Shown here one piece after another: positions 1 to 11,600 of a stretch of 64,000 nt of DNA. Source of the stretch: Euonymus europaeus. Taxonomy: Eukaryota > Streptophyta > Magnoliopsida > Celastrales > Celastraceae. A program made the translations under genes and the position numbers. How positions within the stretch are numbered: the first letter of the stretch is position 1; the number at the start of each line of letters is the position of its first letter. Under the pieces are notes generated by a model. That model searched no databases. It was not told where the DNA came from and saw only the letters and a list, made by a program, of their open reading frames with translations. The DNA lies in assembly GCA_963580455.1 (NCBI GenBank), contig OY756957.1:28240501-28304500 (forward strand). The letters run 5' to 3'.

Positions 1-1456
1 TAAGCTCAGAAATCATTTTCTGTCCATCTTCTGGGAGCCCAAGTCCTGACATCATGTTGGGGATTGTCTGATTCACCGATGACATAGTTTGCTTAGTTTG
101 AGCAGAGGGTAAACTGAAAACTGCTGAAGTCTCATCAGTGACTTGGAATTGTGACATTCCAACTCGTTGAGAAGATATATCACGGAAAGTACAATGCAAC
201 TGGTGATTGTTTCTAGAAGTCCTGTCAACAAATCCAAGGTGATAGTCATTATATGGGCATTGAGGGTACTCACATGTGTATAAATTCTGATCCATTGACA
301 TCTGCTGCTCCTCAGTTTGATGCTTCCTCTTATAATTGAAATGCAAAGTGTTCCCAACAAATTCTTCTTTAATTTGAGGAACAAATGGGGATGTTATAAT
401 CCTATCTTTTTGCCCTGCTTCCCCCATACTCAAGAGACCAACATCATGCAGCTTGCACTCCTCAGCTTCAGTGTTTTGTTCCTTGTGTGCTCCATCGACA
501 TCATAATCACTTGTATCATCAGTGGTATAAGAAGCACACCCAACAGCAGACAGAGGCAGGCAGCTATTAGGATACAAATTTCTCAACAGTGCTTCTTCTT
601 GATTAAGTATTGCAAGCCATGTGGCGCTCTCCTTCGCAGTCATTTTATCTTGCAAACATTTAGATTGACGAACAAGTTTGTGGATCTTGGCAATGTCTGG
701 CGACATGTGCTTGATTACTGCAGTGAGAACACTCACTTTCCACGCCTTCTTCAAATCATGGGGTTTCTTGTATGGAGGGGGGCCTTGATCCTTTGGCATA
801 CCTAACTGAGGCCACCATTCCTCCTCCCCAGTAGGCCACCATGGTGGGGCAACACCTTTCTCCAATGGGAAACGCCTCTGAGGTGGATCACAATGTTGCA
901 TCGAGGCTGAGAGAAGTGACCCAAGAGTTGTGTCTTGAAGCTCTTGCAAGGTGTGAGGAGTGGGTGCCTCTTTACTAATATCTCTATTTGTCCCAGGTAA
1001 TGAATGATCTGCTTGATACTTAGCTATTGCAGCAGGTCCATTCCTATCAAACCTGACCTTTTCCTTCCACCAGGCTCTCAAATTATCGAAAGCTCCACTC
1101 ACTGGCTTTCCCTTCTCGGGAATGATACCATACACAAAGCTCTGAGCTTTGCAAACCTCCATCATTTTCAGCATGTATTTGAGGATACCGTCTTGTGCCC
1201 GTGACATCTTCTTCCTACGGGCTTGTTCTTGCGATTGACGTTGCTTAGCACTATCAATTCCTTCCTTATTCTTGTTTTGTTCTTTAAGCCGACTCAGGAG
1301 CATTCGATCCCTCCACATCCTCCTCTCAAGCTCATCAACATCCATGTCTTCATCACTATAATCCTCCTCAACCGCAACCACTGGTTCGCATTCTGCTGCC
1401 AACTCAACTTCCCCATTAGGGACCGAGACAAAATCAAGATTAGTGCAGAAACTCAT
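1..1456 (-). CDS. EIL: ETHYLENE INSENSITIVE3-like transcription factor (EIL), 3' end outside window
   Basis: A nuclear DNA-binding activator of the plant-specific EIN3/EIL family, which acts in ethylene signalling and, for EIL3/SLIM1-type members, in the sulfur-limitation response. One uninterrupted frame reads 485 codons from ATG 1456-1454 to the window edge without a stop. Visible in order: a short acidic N-terminus, the family signature [12 protein letters not shown] (about residue 41 on), a basic stretch, [17 protein letters not shown], the proline/tryptophan-rich block with [16 protein letters not shown], then [20 protein letters not shown], which belong to the conserved DNA-binding half. 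The C-terminal half resembles EIL3-type proteins ([14 protein letters not shown]). The coding part is a single exon, as usual for the family. A good acceptor at 1475-1476 lies six codons upstream of the ATG, and the leader exon lies near 4660-4770. The frame upstream of the chosen ATG reads LGIFED, so a longer family-type N-terminus may have lost its ATG. EIL family is certain; the EIL3 subgroup is inferred. Confidence 0.93.
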   Translation of the reverse strand, partial: MSFCTNLDFVSVPNGEVELAAECEPVVAVEEDYSDEDMDVDELERRMWRDRMLLSRLKEQNKNKEGIDSAKQRQSQEQARRKKMSRAQDGILKYMLKMMEVCKAQSFVYGIIPEKGKPVSGAFDNLRAWWKEKVRFDRNGPAAIAKYQADHSLPGTNRDISKEAPTPHTLQELQDTTLGSLLSASMQHCDPPQRRFPLEKGVAPPWWPTGEEEWWPQLGMPKDQGPPPYKKPHDLKKAWKVSVLTAVIKHMSPDIAKIHKLVRQSKCLQDKMTAKESATWLAILNQEEALLRNLYPNSCLPLSAVGCASYTTDDTSDYDVDGAHKEQNTEAEECKLHDVGLLSMGEAGQKDRIITSPFVPQIKEEFVGNTLHFNYKRKHQTEEQQMSMDQNLYTCEYPQCPYNDYHLGFVDRTSRNNHQLHCTFRDISSQRVGMSQFQVTDETSAVFSLPSAQTKQTMSSVNQTIPNMMSGLGLPEDGQKMISEL

Positions 1457-1629
1457 GTCCTCGAAGATTCCCAACTGAAGCTCACAAATAAGAACAAGAT
1501 GTGAAGAAGTCAGCAAATCAAATTGAGTTGGAATTTTTATCACCCTCTCTCTTTATTCTGATATTCAGAACAACTGTACTGGTGTTCATTCAAATTAGAG
1601 AGGATTTGCAGTCTAACATCAAGATGAAG

Positions 1630-4140
1630 AAAGGCAATTAGAAAATGATCTCCTGCAAATAGCAAGTGGTCAGATGAAGTGTTTTAAAGCAGTTTAGCAA
1701 AAAAAAACCATTATCCAAAAGTGAATCTAGTCATTAATTTGGCGCTAGAACCAAAAGTAACTCTAATGTGATGTTAGAGAAAGAAATTCAAAACTCACCA
1801 TAAATAGATGCAAGAAAGTGTCCTTATCAGTCAAAACTCAAAACACAAGCATAATTATAAACCACCAATTGTCTCCTTTTCATCAAGGGAAATTTTCTAT
1901 CTTAAACAAGTAAAAAGGCAACGCGTAGCTACAATGCTGATAGGGTCAGAATCAGTTGAAAATGGCGACAAATAAAATTGGATTCTACCGATGTTGGCAA
2001 GGGCAATAAAAAATGTCATCCCCAAAAAAGGCAAAATGTCATCATACACAGAAAAACTAAGCCCAACAGGATTTTCTTACCAAAAGAATTAAAATAGTTC
2101 AGAAAAGGATTACGTGATATCCATCTTTAGGCAAGTTCTACACAATATTCATAAAAGCATATGCACAGGGAGAAAGCTAAGATCTACCTTCATCACGTTG
2201 CTACACATTAAGAGCAAGTTGAGCAAATATTATTAACTAGTTGCTGTATTCAAACACAGGTATATATGTATATACATTACTTCTCTATTTACATTACAAA
2301 ACAAACATAAAAGTCAAACCCCATGCATTCAAAATTCAGACCACACAATACCACAACAAGGACCCAATGGTCAGACAGAATCGGACAACACACATTCATT
2401 TGAGAAAATTTCAAGCATAAGGAAACAGAAAATCCACAAAGCAATTTTGAGTCCAAGATCAGGATTACGAAAGGCAATAAATACTGATCTCCAGCAAAGT
2501 GAAAGTAAAGTAAGTGGTCAGATGAAGTGTTGTTAATCAGTTTAGTAAAAAATAATCCATAAGTGCATCTAGTCATTAATTTGGTGCATTGAACCCAAAG
2601 TAAGTGTAATTTGATGTTGAAGAAATAAATCCAAAACTCACCATAAATAGACGCAACCACATGTACTTTTATCAAATAAAACACAAGCATAATTATAAAC
2701 CACCGATGACCTACTTTTCTTTACCAACAATTTTCTACATTAAAAAAAAAGGGTAATGTGTAGCTTCACCGATCATAGCATCAGAATCTAAGAAGCACCG
2801 ATACGGGTGCGGGAGTACGGATTCGGGGATACGGGATACGCGGATTCGTCAATTCTCAAAAAATAAAGGATACGGGTGCAGCGAGGATACGGCTAATAAA
2901 ATATATATAAATAAATATATATTACCCATAAGACAAATGACACATTCAGCAGCAACCTTCTTATACCCAATGGCCAATACCCATATATCCAGGCTCCAGC
3001 AAATTCCACTACCCATCAATTAAAAATAACAAAAAATTCCACTACCTATATAGATAGAAAGAAAGGACAAATTCCACCGAAGCTTTTTGCACTTTGAAAT
3101 TCCCGAAGCAAAGAATGAAGCTTGAAGCCATTGAAGATTCACAAGGAACTAAGGAGTAAGGAAGCGTTGGTTGGGCAAGCTCTTTCGAGGAGATAATTAT
3201 CATTGAAGGCAGAGACTAGAGAGAGAGATAAACAGAGACTAGAGAGTAGAGAGAGGATCATTCACACCTGACCTAGACCTGGTTGCACAGCATGAGCGCG
3301 AGCTTGACCTAATCAGCAACCGGCGACCAGCGATGAGGCTCGACCTCATACTAGGTAGCCGTCTGCGTCTCTGGCTCTCTGGTTCTTGCGATTCTTTTCT
3401 TTTTTTCTTCTCTTTTTTTTCCGTATTTTCTTTTGTTTACAGTGTATATTTAACCCTAGACGAATCCCATGCCGCACCCATTTTTATTTTTCTTTTTTAA
3501 AAAATAGGATTCTCCAAATGCCGCACCCCGGACGTTTGGTGCCGCACCCACGGCGCACCCGCACCCAAAACGTATCTGGTGCGGGTGCTCCAGGATGTTA
3601 GGCGCACCCGTGCTTCCTAGATCAGAATCAGTCATAAATGACAACAAATAAACTTGGATTCTACCAATGTCGGAAACGACGATAAAAAAACCCTCATCCC
3701 CTAAAGGGAAAATGTAATTATAAACAGAAAACATAAGCCAAAAAGGCTTTTCTTACCAATACAATTGAAAATAGACTAAATTTATAGCATAATAATCAAA
3801 AGCTTTTTTTTAAAGGCTTTACAAGCAATTTTTCATCAACAAATATGGCATAGGGAGAAGCAAAGATCATTTTACCTTCATCGCCTTGCTAACAAAGCAA
3901 ATGGGTAGAGTAAGTATTAACTTATTGCAGCATTCCTATACGGGAATATATGCATAGAAAAGGCTTTTCTATTTAGGTTACAAAACAAGCAGAAATGCAA
4001 ACCTCCATCCAATTTAGCAAAAGAAATCAAATTTTGGACCATAAAATGCCACAACAATGACACTCCAGTTAGACAGAACCAGAAAAGAAGCGTACATTCA
4101 AGGAAATTTCAAGTTTTAGCATATGAAAAAGCCACCTAGG
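1630..4140. repeat. Tandem duplication, about 830 bp per unit, second unit split by a transposon
   Basis: Unit 1 is about 1630-2463 and unit 2 about 2464-4140 once the 833-bp insertion and its 8-bp duplication are removed. Diagnostic matched pairs are: GTGGTCAGATGAAGTGTT at about 1667 and 2514; AAACACAAGCATAATTATAAACCACC near 1850 and 2690 (quoted motif is 26 bases with small gaps between copies); the TTGGATTCTACC block near 1978 and 3654; and TTACAAAACAA near 2291 and 3971. Divergence is around 15-20% by eye with small indels, so the duplication is old. It lies wholly inside the EIL leader intron. Confidence 0.8.
2788..3620. mobile_element. Non-autonomous hAT-like element, 833 bp
   Basis: The element is flanked by a perfect 8-bp target-site duplication, ATCAGAAT, at 2780-2787 and 3621-3628, the size typical of the hAT superfamily. 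Its ends are inverted: the left begins CTAAGAAGCACCGATACGGG and the complement of the right end begins CTAGGAAGCACGGGTGCG. GATACGGG/GCACCCGCACC motifs recur inside both ends as subterminal repeats. No transposase frame is present. It interrupts unit 2 of the tandem duplication, so it inserted after the duplication. Confidence 0.85.
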
Positions 4141-4796
4141 CGCCTTTTATAACTCGTATAATCTGGCACAGGCGCAATAGGGAAAAGAAAAAAAAATTGA
4201 ACCCTAGATTTTTGCTCGTCTTATTTCTTGGGAATTCCACTGTAAATGTTTAAATGGTTCTTTCCCTACTTCATTAAAACTTAAAATCTGCTCAGATGGC
4301 TAATATCCAATCCCTAGGTCTATAATTGCAAGGAACAAAAATTGCAGGGGATCCCAATCCACACAAAAAATAACTTCAACATCAATTGCTACCATAAATT
4401 AGATAACAAAGACGAGTCAACCTACTAGAGGCTGCAGTGAAAAGTATCCACAAAACAACAAGTTTACAACAAAATGAAATGCAAGATAAAAGATGAAGAT
4501 GAAGATGCAATTACAGAACCAATACTTTCAACACAAAGGTCAGGCATCAAAATATAATCACAAATACATAGAAATCAAACGGAATTTTATGGCACATGAT
4601 CCAGAGATCAATCGATAGTAGTAGCAGAACTTAAATCATTAAAAAAATGGAGGATTTACGTGCCTAAAGATCTTGAATTCGTGCGTATTGTAGCGATTGC
4701 GGAGTGGAGTTCGAGCTCACATTGTTCAGAGTACATACCACTCTTTCACAGAGAGGAAATGGCAGAAGAGACAGAACAACGTGTTTGTTTTGGATG

Positions 4797-4804
4797 CTTA
4801 TATA
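4797..4804 (-). promoter_or_regulatory. Probable TATA box of the EIL gene
   Basis: The minus strand reads TTATATAAGC here, about 140 nt upstream of the leader-exon donor at 4660. That would place transcription start near 4770 and give a leader exon of roughly 110 nt. Position and sequence fit a plant TATA box; the assignment is inferred. Confidence 0.5.
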
Positions 4805-5988
4805 ACCATGGTCAGGTTAACGCTTAACCACGGTTAATCCGCGAGTTAGCGTTTCGTTATCTATTCCGTAAAAAAGAGTTCTCTTTTCAGAGAGTCGCGA
4901 CTCGTGTGTCTCTTCTTGCTCCAACACAAGCAAAACATGGTCAATTAGGAATTAATTTTAAAATTTTAAATTAATTAATTAATTTATCAAATCGAGAAAA
5001 GATAAACGATTTCTTAAAAAATAATATTCTAGAATTTCCATAAAATATTGATATCATGCCATATTACACAATATAAACACTTGGGAAACTATCATATTAG
5101 CTTACCATATATAGAGTGTGTTTAGATTTACATGTTAGATAACATATATATTGTTTTAAATGTTGACATATATATAAAATGATCATTTGACAAATTTTGT
5201 GGGGTAGCATATTTTTTCAAATGCTACCCTTATGTAAGTGTTTAATTTAGTGTGTGGTTTATTTTTCACTGATAAGTTATATGCTACTTCAAATGATGTG
5301 ATAAATTACATATAAAAATAATGAATAGAAAAGTATGAACTTTAATAAATATATAGTTTAGTCTTTTCCATTCAAAATGCTTTAATGCTTCAAAAATATA
5401 CAAGAAAATGCTGTCAAAATGTTTGTTCGAAATTGCCTTTTTTAATTTCCCTAACATCTTGAGTAGCATATAACCATCTTATCCCACACACCAATTTCCA
5501 CATGTGTTTCTGTTTTTTTTTTAATAAAAAAAAACTGGCCCACCAGGCCTAACTTGTAGTCAATGGGCTTAGGATCATACCGGCCGATGGACCCACAACT
5601 TCAACAAAGCACTGCAGTAGAGCATATACTGTATTATGATCCATCCATTTAACGGCCCAACACGGCCCAATTGACTCTGGCCTACAATACGAAGGAACAA
5701 TTCGTGGTTGGTCGCACGTTGGTTTTCCAAATGCTAAATTAATCAAATAGTTGAATCTAAATTGTGAATGCACAAACAATCTAGAACTCTAATGCCTTGA
5801 AGGGACTTGTGAAGCACTAAATTGATACTAATTGTCAATATGTGCTAAAGATTCTAGTCAGAAGAGCTGCTAGGTGCCTTGCACGATGATCATACGAATA
5901 TACTACTATTTATAATCCTATAACTGCACATAAAACACCAAACACAAGCATAAGAAGGAAGGAAGGAAGGAAGGAATTGATCAAGATA
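4805..5988. other. Spacer between the divergent EIL and PME genes
   Basis: This AT-rich spacer must carry both promoters. A perfect short hairpin, GGGTAGCAT...ATGCTACCC, lies at about 5201-5228, and related AGCATAT motifs recur near 5280 and 5465, suggesting a decayed MITE. A (GGAA)n run at about 5956-5975 sits in the PME leader. The minus-strand open frame at 5549-5779 has no family features. Confidence 0.5.
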
Positions 5989-8363
5989 ATGATGAACACT
6001 TCTTCCTTCAAAGTCTATGGAAAAATCAACGAGACCGATCAAGCACGTCTCGAGGCTCAAAGAAGAACCAGGAAGAGAATCACAATCATAAGTCTGTCCT
6101 CAATAGTTCTGGTGGCTATTGTGGTTGCAGCTGTGGTGGGAGCTTCACTAGGCAAAGATGGTGGAGGTGGTGATGACCAAGCTAGTACTAGCTCTCTATC
6201 AACTTCAGTAAAAGCTGTTTGTGATGTTACATTGTACAAGGACTCTTGTTACAGCAGTCTTTCTTCTGTTGTTTCCAATGATTCAACTACTCCAATCCAA
6301 CCTGAAGAGCTATTCAAGTTGTCAATCCAAGTAGCAAAGAGTGAACTCTCAAAGGCTGAACAACATTTCTCCGTCTTGAGTGGCATCAACGACACCATTT
6401 CTGCCGCCGCGTTTGATAATTGCCTTGATCTCTTGAGCTTGGCATTGGATCATCTTGATGATTCATTGAGTTCCTCTGTGGGTTCGGTTCTTGATGATGA
6501 CGACCTCAAAACGTGGTTAAGTTCAACATATACTTATCTACAGACATGTGTTGATGGTTTTGATGAAGGGAAAGTAAAGGCTAGCGTTCAAGATTATCTG
6601 AAGAGCTCAAGCGAACTGTCAAGTAACAGCCTGGCTATTGTTACCTGGATTTCTAAGGTTGCCAGCGCCTTGAAGTTAAGGAGGCTGATAAGTTTTTCTG
6701 AGCCGGAGTGGGTGCGTTCAAACGATCGGATGCTGCTTCAGAGTTGGGATATGAAGAAGAAGGCAGATGCTGTTGTGGCTAAAGATGGTTCAGGCAAGTA
6801 CAGGACAATTGGGGATGCACTCGAAGCTGTTCCTGATAAAAGCAAAAAGAGATTTGTGATACATGTCAAAAAGGGTGTTTATGTTGAAAATGTACGCATC
6901 GAGAAGACGAAGTGGAATGTCACTATTGTTGGCGATGGAATGGATTCAACAATTGTCTCAGGAAGCAAGAATTTCGTGGATGGAACTCCCACGTTTTCGA
7001 GTGCAACATTTGGTAAGCCTTGGTGTACCAATCTCGTTTTTTCCTTTTCCATACATATGATTGGGCATGGGTCGATTTTATCTGTCAAAGACTTATCACT
7101 AGCCAAATATTATCGACCCGACAATCGATCCACGGAGTCGGCCTGATAATATCATCCGACCCATGTATATATGGATCGGTTGATGGTTGCCAAAAAGTCA
7201 GTTTGCCGATAATTATAGGCCAACTGACTATTAATGAAAATTGAGTTAAAAACCTAAAAGTGAAGCACAAATGACCCATTATAAAAGTTTTTTTTAAAGG
7301 TTTGTTGTTACCAACAATCAACTCATTGTTGCCCTAATTGTTTCGATTGTCAACCGACCCACAATAATCGGGCCGATAAGGTTTATGATATTAGGCGTAA
7401 TTGGTTGGTCATGTTGGTTGCATTATTGACCAATAATCAATCAACCCAGCCCATGCCAGCTATAGTGCCCAACAAGAGTGGTATGAGGCACAAACATCTG
7501 TAGGGTAAGCTTGATGGTGTTAGTCGAACTACAAGTGGTGAATAAAGTCCAGGGGGAAAAATCTATGCGAGTCAATTTGAGCATGTCCAAAGCCGATAAT
7601 ATCTACGAGGCTCAAGGAGGGACGGACTGTTCTAGTAGTACTTTAAACATTGACTAAACTTTCTTACTTTCTTCCTTTTTATGCAGCTGTGTTTGGCAAA
7701 GGCTTCATTGCTAGAGATATCGGGTTCAGAAACACTGCAGGTCCAAGCAAGCATCAGGCAGTAGCGCTAATGTCAACTGCTGATCAATCCATTTTCTATA
7801 GATGCAACATTGATGCATACCAGGACTCTCTCTATGCACATTCCAACCGCCAATTCTACCGGGAATGCAACGTCTATGGAACTGTTGATTTCATCTTCGG
7901 AAACTCTGCAGTTGTACTACAAAACTGCAACATACTACCTAAAAGACCAATGCCTGGCCAATCGAACACTATTACTGCACAAGGCAAGGTTGACCGTAAC
8001 CAGAACACAGGAATTTCAATCCAGAATTGCACAATTAAGCCTTTCGGAGACTTGTCGTCGGTCAAAACATACCTCGGACGGCCGTGGAAGAATTACTCAA
8101 CAACTGTATACATGAATTCAATGATGAACGGCTTCATTGACCCCCAAGGATGGTTGCCATGGACAGGAAATACTGCACCAAGTACCATATATTATGCAGA
8201 ATTTCAGAACTTCGGATACGGTTCTTGGACCAAAAATAGGGTCAAATGGAAGGGTTTGAGAAGTATTACTCACAAAGATGCTAGTAAATTTACAGTGCAA
8301 TCACTCCTTCAAGGGCAGAAGTGGATAGGAGATGCTGGTGTTAGCTACAAGCCTGGTCTCTAA
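5989..8363 (+). CDS. PME: Pectin methylesterase with PMEI pro-region (type I PME)
   Basis: Removes methyl esters from cell-wall homogalacturonan, affecting wall stiffness and adhesion. Coding exons are 5989-7012 and 7687-8363 (566 aa); the donor TTTG|GTAAGC and acceptor TGCAG|CTGTG join the reading SATF|AVFGKGFIARD. Features in order: a basic N-terminus, a hydrophobic signal anchor (about residues 28-52), a PMEI domain with conserved cysteines (about 70-215), processing-type motifs LKLRRLI and RMLLQ (about 225-250), and the esterase domain. Catalytic signatures are all present: GVYVE, QAVAL, YQDSLY (usual QDTLY), VDFIFG and LGRPWK, so the enzyme is probably active. The ATG at 5989 is used because the four codons before it begin with TTG. 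The single intron at this position is usual for the family. The exact family member cannot be assigned. Confidence 0.95.
7013..7686 (+). other. Intron of the PME gene
   Basis: A 674-bp GT-AG intron. It holds repeated CGACCC/GGGTCG-rich motifs and loosely inverted ends (GGGCATGGGTCGA near 7063, complement GGCATGGGCTGGGTTGA near 7457), so it may contain a degraded MITE. The open frames within it look accidental. Confidence 0.6.
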
Positions 8364-8767
8364 AATGGTACATTTTGGTGGATGTGTCTGGTTTTCATTC
8401 CTGTTACACACATGTTCTTTGTGATGCATTATTTGATTGTAAAAATCAAATTTTTTTAACTGAAATAACAAGAATACTTAGTAACTACAAAACTCAACTT
8501 CAGAATAGAAAACACCAAGCAGGCTATAAGGGACTATACACTGAACATCAAAATGTAAAAAACTACAGATTTTTTGTAGTCATAATTAGATAGAATTACA
8601 AAGTAGGCAGGGATGCTTCTAAAACAATTGCTATCACAAATAGATACAAGTAAAAAGCAAACTGTCAGCAGCAATACCGAAAGACAGATGCTCCTTCAGA
8701 GTGGAAACAAAGAGGACTTACTGGCCAGGGACTTTCTCATCTGCAAAACTTTCTGGAGTGCCAAATG
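8364..8767. other. Convergent 3' UTR region between PME and the bZIP gene
   Basis: Only about 400 bp separate the stop codons of two convergent genes. No extra gene is visible; the interval should hold both 3' UTRs and polyadenylation sites, which may overlap. Confidence 0.7.
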
Positions 8768-11597
8768 TTAGAATGAGGCTGATGCAATCCTGCGAAGCTG
8801 ATATTTTGGCTCTGGAGGTGCACTGGGCAATAACAACTCCATCTCCTGCAAGTTCAAAACCTATAATAGAGTTATACTTCAAGCAAAAGAGACACGTATC
8901 CAACATTAAGGAATATCCGAGTTTCTGAAATGCTACCAATGGCCACCATCACAATCATATAATATTTTATTTCTAGCCTAGATTGGGACCTTCTATAGCA
9001 TTCAACTCTAGTTTGTTTTCAATGAATCATAACAATGGCCAAGTAGTGCAAAGCCAAGATAGGGCCACCTCATTTCGGAAAAAGAGGTGACATATGCATC
9101 ATCCTATTATGCCTAACGATCATCACCATTATCATATATCACAACTTTTTTCCATCAATGTTCGACTATCCCAAGAGGAGAGTTTCAACTGTCTTTCCCA
9201 GAAAACTAACTCATGATTCTTCCCCCTTGAAAGCACACTAGTTCCTTTCTTAAAAAATGATCGAACATGCCACCAATGAAATTAAATCCCCCATGCATTT
9301 TCTATCTTTTTAATTGATTGAATGCCAAAGCTTCAAATTCCTTTTTCCAAAGAATCAATGGTTAAGATTCATTACCAAGTTGCCCCCCACCCAAAAAAAA
9401 GTAAAAAATAAAAAAAAATTCTTCTGTTAATTGTTAAATTTGGTCTTCTAATTTATGCTTAAAAAATCTCTTACCATTTTAACCAATGAATAATTGTAAC
9501 ACACAAGTCCAAAATCCCTTTTCCAACTTCCAAAACACATCCTTATGCTGTCCTGTATAAGGACTTTCTCTCCCCACCCTCACCCCCCTACCTACTCTCT
9601 CTCTCTCCGGAATTAAAGAAATTATTCTTTGTTCCTCCTTGAGCTGCCTGAATGACCAAGCAGTAAGCTCCATTTCCACACCAAAAAAAAATGGCACTGC
9701 CCTAGACAAAGTCTTAATAATTATTGTCATTACCCACAATTTTCTTCACCAACCACTAAATGTAAATTATTGACCTCTCTTCCTCTTGGCAAAGAAAGCA
9801 CAAGTCAACTACGAATTCCCCCTTTAAAAAGGTTATCAATAGTTAGAATTCTTTTGAAGGTTTCCTCCCAAACAAAGAGTGCAAGTATATTCAGAGGTCT
9901 CGACTTCCAAATGGTTTCCATAGCATGACTTTTTCCCCACTTAACAAATTTTTCTCAACGGAACCTATGGTAAGCTTTGACTTGCAAAAAATTAACAATA
10001 TTTACATGATCCACGAAAAAACACGCATAAGAAAGCCAACCCTTGGTTCTTTGGAGTACTTTTCCTGAACACCCATGCCATAAGATTTGCTTTTCTCCTT
10101 GGAATTCCACCAATGTAAGCCCAAAAATCATGTTGTCCCCTAATTATCCGCTTATACTTGGGTGGGACCTGTTAGTATGTTTGTTAATGAATTCATTTTC
10201 CATTTAAAAAAAAGGATTACACAAGATTTCTCCAACATTAATTCGCTTCCTAGTTCTCAACCTAACATAAGCAAAGAAAGTAAAGGCAATCTTCAGCACT
10301 GTCCTTCCTTGAACCTCATAAATCTCTCTATCTCTTTCGTGGTCTAAAAATTGCAACACAAAGAACAAACATGACTAGCTAATCAAATTACTAAGCTAAA
10401 ACATACATTAGAAAATACATGCCAACATGGCAACATATCGGTTCATGTTTATTTTCCAAAACCCTGTTTCAGCCATTTTTTATCCATTTAAATGTCTCCA
10501 TCGAATCACGGATAAAGGAAGCAGAATTCTATTCTCTAGTCGCAAGGTGGTTAATAAAATCTTAGAAAGGAAGTTTATAAAGATGAGATCTAAAAAACGA
10601 AGCTAAAAGCAAACCTTCCGTTTCCTAAGTCTTTCATTTTCCTCTTCAAGGCGTGAAACTTTGTTCTCCAGCTCATTTGTGTAAGCCTGTTCATTTTATG
10701 CATTCAGCATAGTAAATACTAAGAAAACAATAATAAAAAGACAAAAAATGTATTAGGAGTTAGGACTGCGACAACATGCTTGACTTTGAATGATAAAAAA
10801 GAATTGAAATATACCTGCTTCCTTGCTCGGGAACGAGCAGCAGATTCCCGGTTCTTTATCATCCTCTTTTGCCTCCTTTCAACAGTTTTCTCAATAATAA
10901 CCTCTGGAGTGCCTCGTTTTCGGCCAGCTGCTTGTGCATCTGACAGTGTTCCCATCAAAGGTGAAGGCAATGCCACCTGATTCTCTGGGTACATAACATC
11001 TAAAACTGCACCAGCTCCCATAGGCAATGATTGTGGTATGGATTGGCTAGGCATATAAACACCAACCATGCCTTGTTGTGGGTGTAAGTACTGCATCCAC
11101 TGACCTTGTTGTGGGAACTGTTGTGCTACATTTGGATCAGATGCAACAATGGGACAACCACCCTTTTTATCCAAAGATGCCTCAGCTACAATTCCTGCTT
11201 TTACAAAGAAATCCTCCAAAGTCATCTCTCCTAAAGTAGGCTGCCTTTCTGGAGACTTCTTTTCCCCATTATTCTTGGTCTGTTGAATATCTCTCCAAAC
11301 CTCATCTATCGTCTTTTTGCTCAGAGCACTAGTTAATGATAGGCTTGCCTGACGCTGCAGAGCATTCTGATTGGCCAAAGTGGGATCCTCGACTTCTCGA
11401 CCCATAGATTGATGAGCCTCAGCAGTAAACACATTCTTCAGAAGTTCATCAAGATTCATGCTGCTCAGCGGCTTCCCCAAGTTACCAAATTGATTCTGGA
11501 CCTCATCAAGAGTAAGACTATACATCGAGTTTTTACTTTCCAATGGCTGAAACTGAGACGGTTTCCCATTCCTACAGCCATCACCTTGAGAACCCAT
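8768..11597 (-). CDS. AREB3: Group A bZIP transcription factor, AREB3/DPBF3 (ABI5-like) type
   Basis: Binds ABRE elements and acts in abscisic-acid and seed or stress gene expression in the nucleus. Coding exons on the minus strand are 11597-10815, 10686-10615 and 8845-8768, all phase 0 (310 aa). Conserved blocks in order: SMYSLTLDEVQN (about residue 23), LQRQASLSL with the RQAS site typical of SnRK2 phosphorylation, KTIDEVWRDIQQ, PTLGEMTLEDFFVKAG, then the basic region KRMIKNRESAARSRARKQ at the end of exon 1. Exon 2 is the leucine zipper (NELENKVSRLEEENERLRK). Exon 3 encodes the family tail PPEPKYQLRRIASASF. The ATG at 11597 is chosen because a leader-intron acceptor, GCAG|ACAATGG, sits just before it; a further in-frame ATG at 11612 would lie inside that intron. 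The short zipper exon and divergent last residues (SASF where relatives have SAPF) are minor. Confidence 0.93.
8846..10614 (-). other. Second coding intron of the bZIP gene, 1.77 kb, with LINE remains
   Basis: Bounded by donor AAG|GTTTGC and acceptor TTGCAG|GAG on the minus strand. It contains a decayed LINE fragment (about 9640-9960, separate entry) and otherwise only AT-rich sequence with accidental frames. Confidence 0.8.
9640..9960 (-). mobile_element. LINE retrotransposon relic (zf-RVT domain fragment)
   Basis: The minus strand reads RPLNILALFVWEETFKRILT and then IDNLFKGGIR; after a one-base shift it reads VDLCFLCQEEERS. This order (W, ILT.DNL, GI, C-x2-C with acidic residues) matches the zinc-binding region at the end of plant LINE reverse transcriptases. 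Frameshifts and stops show that it is dead. It lies in the same orientation as the host bZIP gene. The boundaries are approximate. Confidence 0.6.
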
Positions 11598-11600
11598 TGT

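Larger units (their letters stand above)
1475..4659 (-). other. Leader (5' UTR) intron of the EIL gene
   Basis: On the minus strand a donor CAC|GTAAATCC at 4660/4659 follows a short exon that lies just downstream of a TATA motif. The acceptor TTCAG|TTGGG at 1475/1474 sits six codons before the EIL start codon. The roughly 3.2 kb between them has no convincing coding frame. It contains an ~830-bp tandem duplication and a hAT-like insertion (listed separately). A second plausible acceptor, TTTGCAG|GAGATC near 1652-1653, could create an extra leader exon. EIN3/EIL genes commonly have leader introns; the exact splice pair here is inferred. Confidence 0.6.

Noticed and set aside
73..384. Minus-strand open frame of 103 codons
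   Set aside because: It overlaps the EIL coding frame in another register and has no family features; the EIL frame is open for 485 codons over the same DNA.
2289..2690. Minus-strand open frame of 133 codons
   Set aside because: It lies in the EIL leader intron inside a duplicated non-coding block, is low in complexity, and matches no family I recognise.
5549..5779. Minus-strand open frame upstream of PME
   Set aside because: Short, no recognisable motif, located in the promoter spacer.
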